25,008 nt of DNA from an uncultured Acetatifactor sp. (GTDB lineage Bacteria; Bacillota; Clostridia; Lachnospirales; Lachnospiraceae), in assembly GCA_910585615.1 (NCBI GenBank), contig CAJUFO010000054.1:1-25008 (forward strand). The letters are read 5' to 3'. Below the pieces are notes generated by a model, which was not told the origin of the DNA, did no database searches, and worked only from the letters and a program-made list of their open reading frames with translations. Below, piece by piece: positions 24,371-25,008 of this stretch; the stretch's first letter is position 1; each line of letters starts with the position of its first letter. The position numbers and the translations under genes were made by a program.

Positions 24371-25006
24371 TCAGGTGTAGACCAGGCTGGCACTTACATA
24401 TCCCCAGATTGTGTGAATCAGCTCTGGTTGGTCTGCCGTTGCGGAAAATACCAGCATCAGCCTTTTATTCTTCTCTACCGTTCTGTTCGCCCTGACCTCT
24501 CCTCTCAGCATAGTCCCGGTGAGCGTTTCAGCAGTAATGGATGGCGTCAGGGTAATCAGCGTTTCTTCAATAGGTGAAAATATTTTGCTCGTCTCCCCGG
24601 CTTCGTAAAGCTGTGCTTTTATCGTGACAGTAGAGACAGTCCCGGCGGGCAGGGGAAAGACGTTCATAAAAGCAATCAGGCTATTAATCTCAATAGGGAA
24701 AGGAATCGTAAAGCAAAAACCGCTAACAGATCCCATCAGCTTTTCCACTTCTATCGTGGGGGTTAAAGGCCATGCCGGCTGCCCGCTGGCACCAAAACCG
24801 ATAAAAGACGGCCTGCCTGGGAGCCCCTCCTCAGTCGTTGACATCGTAATAGGATTTCCCGAAGCAAAGAGGAGCATTTTTTCTGCTGACGCTATGCCTG
24901 CGGGCCCGGTCGCTCCGGTGGCTCCGGTTGGGCCTGTGGCTCCAGTAGCTCCGGCTGGGCCTGTGGCTCCGGTCGCTCCGGCTGCTCCCGCCGGGCCTGT
25001 GGCTCC
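24371..25006 (-). CDS. Collagen-like spore-surface protein with BclB-type C-terminal domain (N-terminus outside window)
   Basis: The C-terminal part (212 codons visible) of a protein that continues past the right edge. The visible N-terminal part, residues before IASAEK, is a collagen-like Gly-X-Y run dominated by GAT, GPA and GPT triplets. After it comes a globular domain of about 170 residues: LLFASGNPITMST at its start, VTIKAQLYEAG in the middle, and KRLMLVFSATAD...GYVSASLVYT at the end. This order fits the C-terminal domain of BclB-type exosporium glycoproteins of Bacillus and related clostridial spore-coat collagens, which trimerise on the spore surface. The ATG at 24877 lies inside the continuous reading frame and is not the start. 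The Gly-X-Y DNA is itself a tandem repeat (GGCTCCGG-like units) and may vary in length between strains. The family call is from motif recognition. Confidence 0.82.
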   Translation of the reverse strand, partial: GATGPAGAAGATGATGPAGATGATGPTGATGATGPAGIASAEKMLLFASGNPITMSTTEEGLPGRPSFIGFGASGQPAWPLTPTIEVEKLMGSVSGFCFTIPFPIEINSLIAFMNVFPLPAGTVSTVTIKAQLYEAGETSKIFSPIEETLITLTPSITAETLTGTMLRGEVRANRTVEKNKRLMLVFSATADQPELIHTIWGYVSASLVYT

Positions 25007-25008
25007 GG

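Overview
The window is GC-rich (mostly ~55-60% by eye) with Gram-positive style AGGAGG ribosome-binding sites, sigma-A type promoters, Lpl/YtcP-type sugar transporters and a BclA/BclB-type collagen-like spore-surface protein. Together these suggest a spore-forming gut clostridium, most likely Lachnospiraceae. This is inference from gene content; no marker gene is present.

Positions 1-15703 (all minus strand) hold a hemicellulose-utilisation locus. In transcription order it contains a two-domain alpha/beta-hydrolase esterase (15703-13994), a CUT1-type ABC importer made of two permeases and a lipoprotein binding protein (13877-10141), a LacI-family regulator with its own promoter and terminator (9967-8906), a GH39-GH43 fusion (8812-5795), a tandem-duplicated CE1-like esterase (5745-3412), a GH51 arabinofuranosidase (3296-1689) and a type-B carboxylesterase (1533-7). 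Only the binding protein has a secretion signal. The simplest reading is that decorated (acylated, arabinosylated) xylo-oligosaccharides are imported whole and stripped and cleaved in the cytoplasm. No ABC ATPase is encoded, so a shared MsmX/UgpC-like ATPase elsewhere is expected.

The intergenic region 15704-16083 contains a strong sigma-A promoter and several inverted and direct repeats, and divides the minus-strand locus from a plus-strand operon: a MATE transporter (16084-17562) followed by two paralogous SxxK serine hydrolases (17695-18855, 18941-20140). That operon ends at a strong hairpin terminator (20176-20221). A degenerate hexamer repeat (20222-20346) separates it from a convergent GH3 glycosidase (22531-20390), a further beta-xylosidase/beta-glucosidase candidate.

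A main regulatory observation is a shared ~18-bp LacI-type palindrome with a central CG. It occurs between the LacI terminator and the GH39-GH43 start, inside the -35/-10 spacer of the ABC promoter, upstream of the esterase, and (more weakly) beside the MATE promoter. This looks like a local regulon controlled by the LacI regulator.

From about 22600 onward the window changes character. There is a non-coding or relic stretch, possibly the end of a transposon-type element, then a decayed MATE pump (about 23450-22940, minus) with a frameshift, an internal deletion and both ends missing. An intact divergent MerR/BmrR-like regulator (23460-24317) follows, then the C-terminal part of a collagen-like BclB-type spore-surface protein that runs off the right edge.
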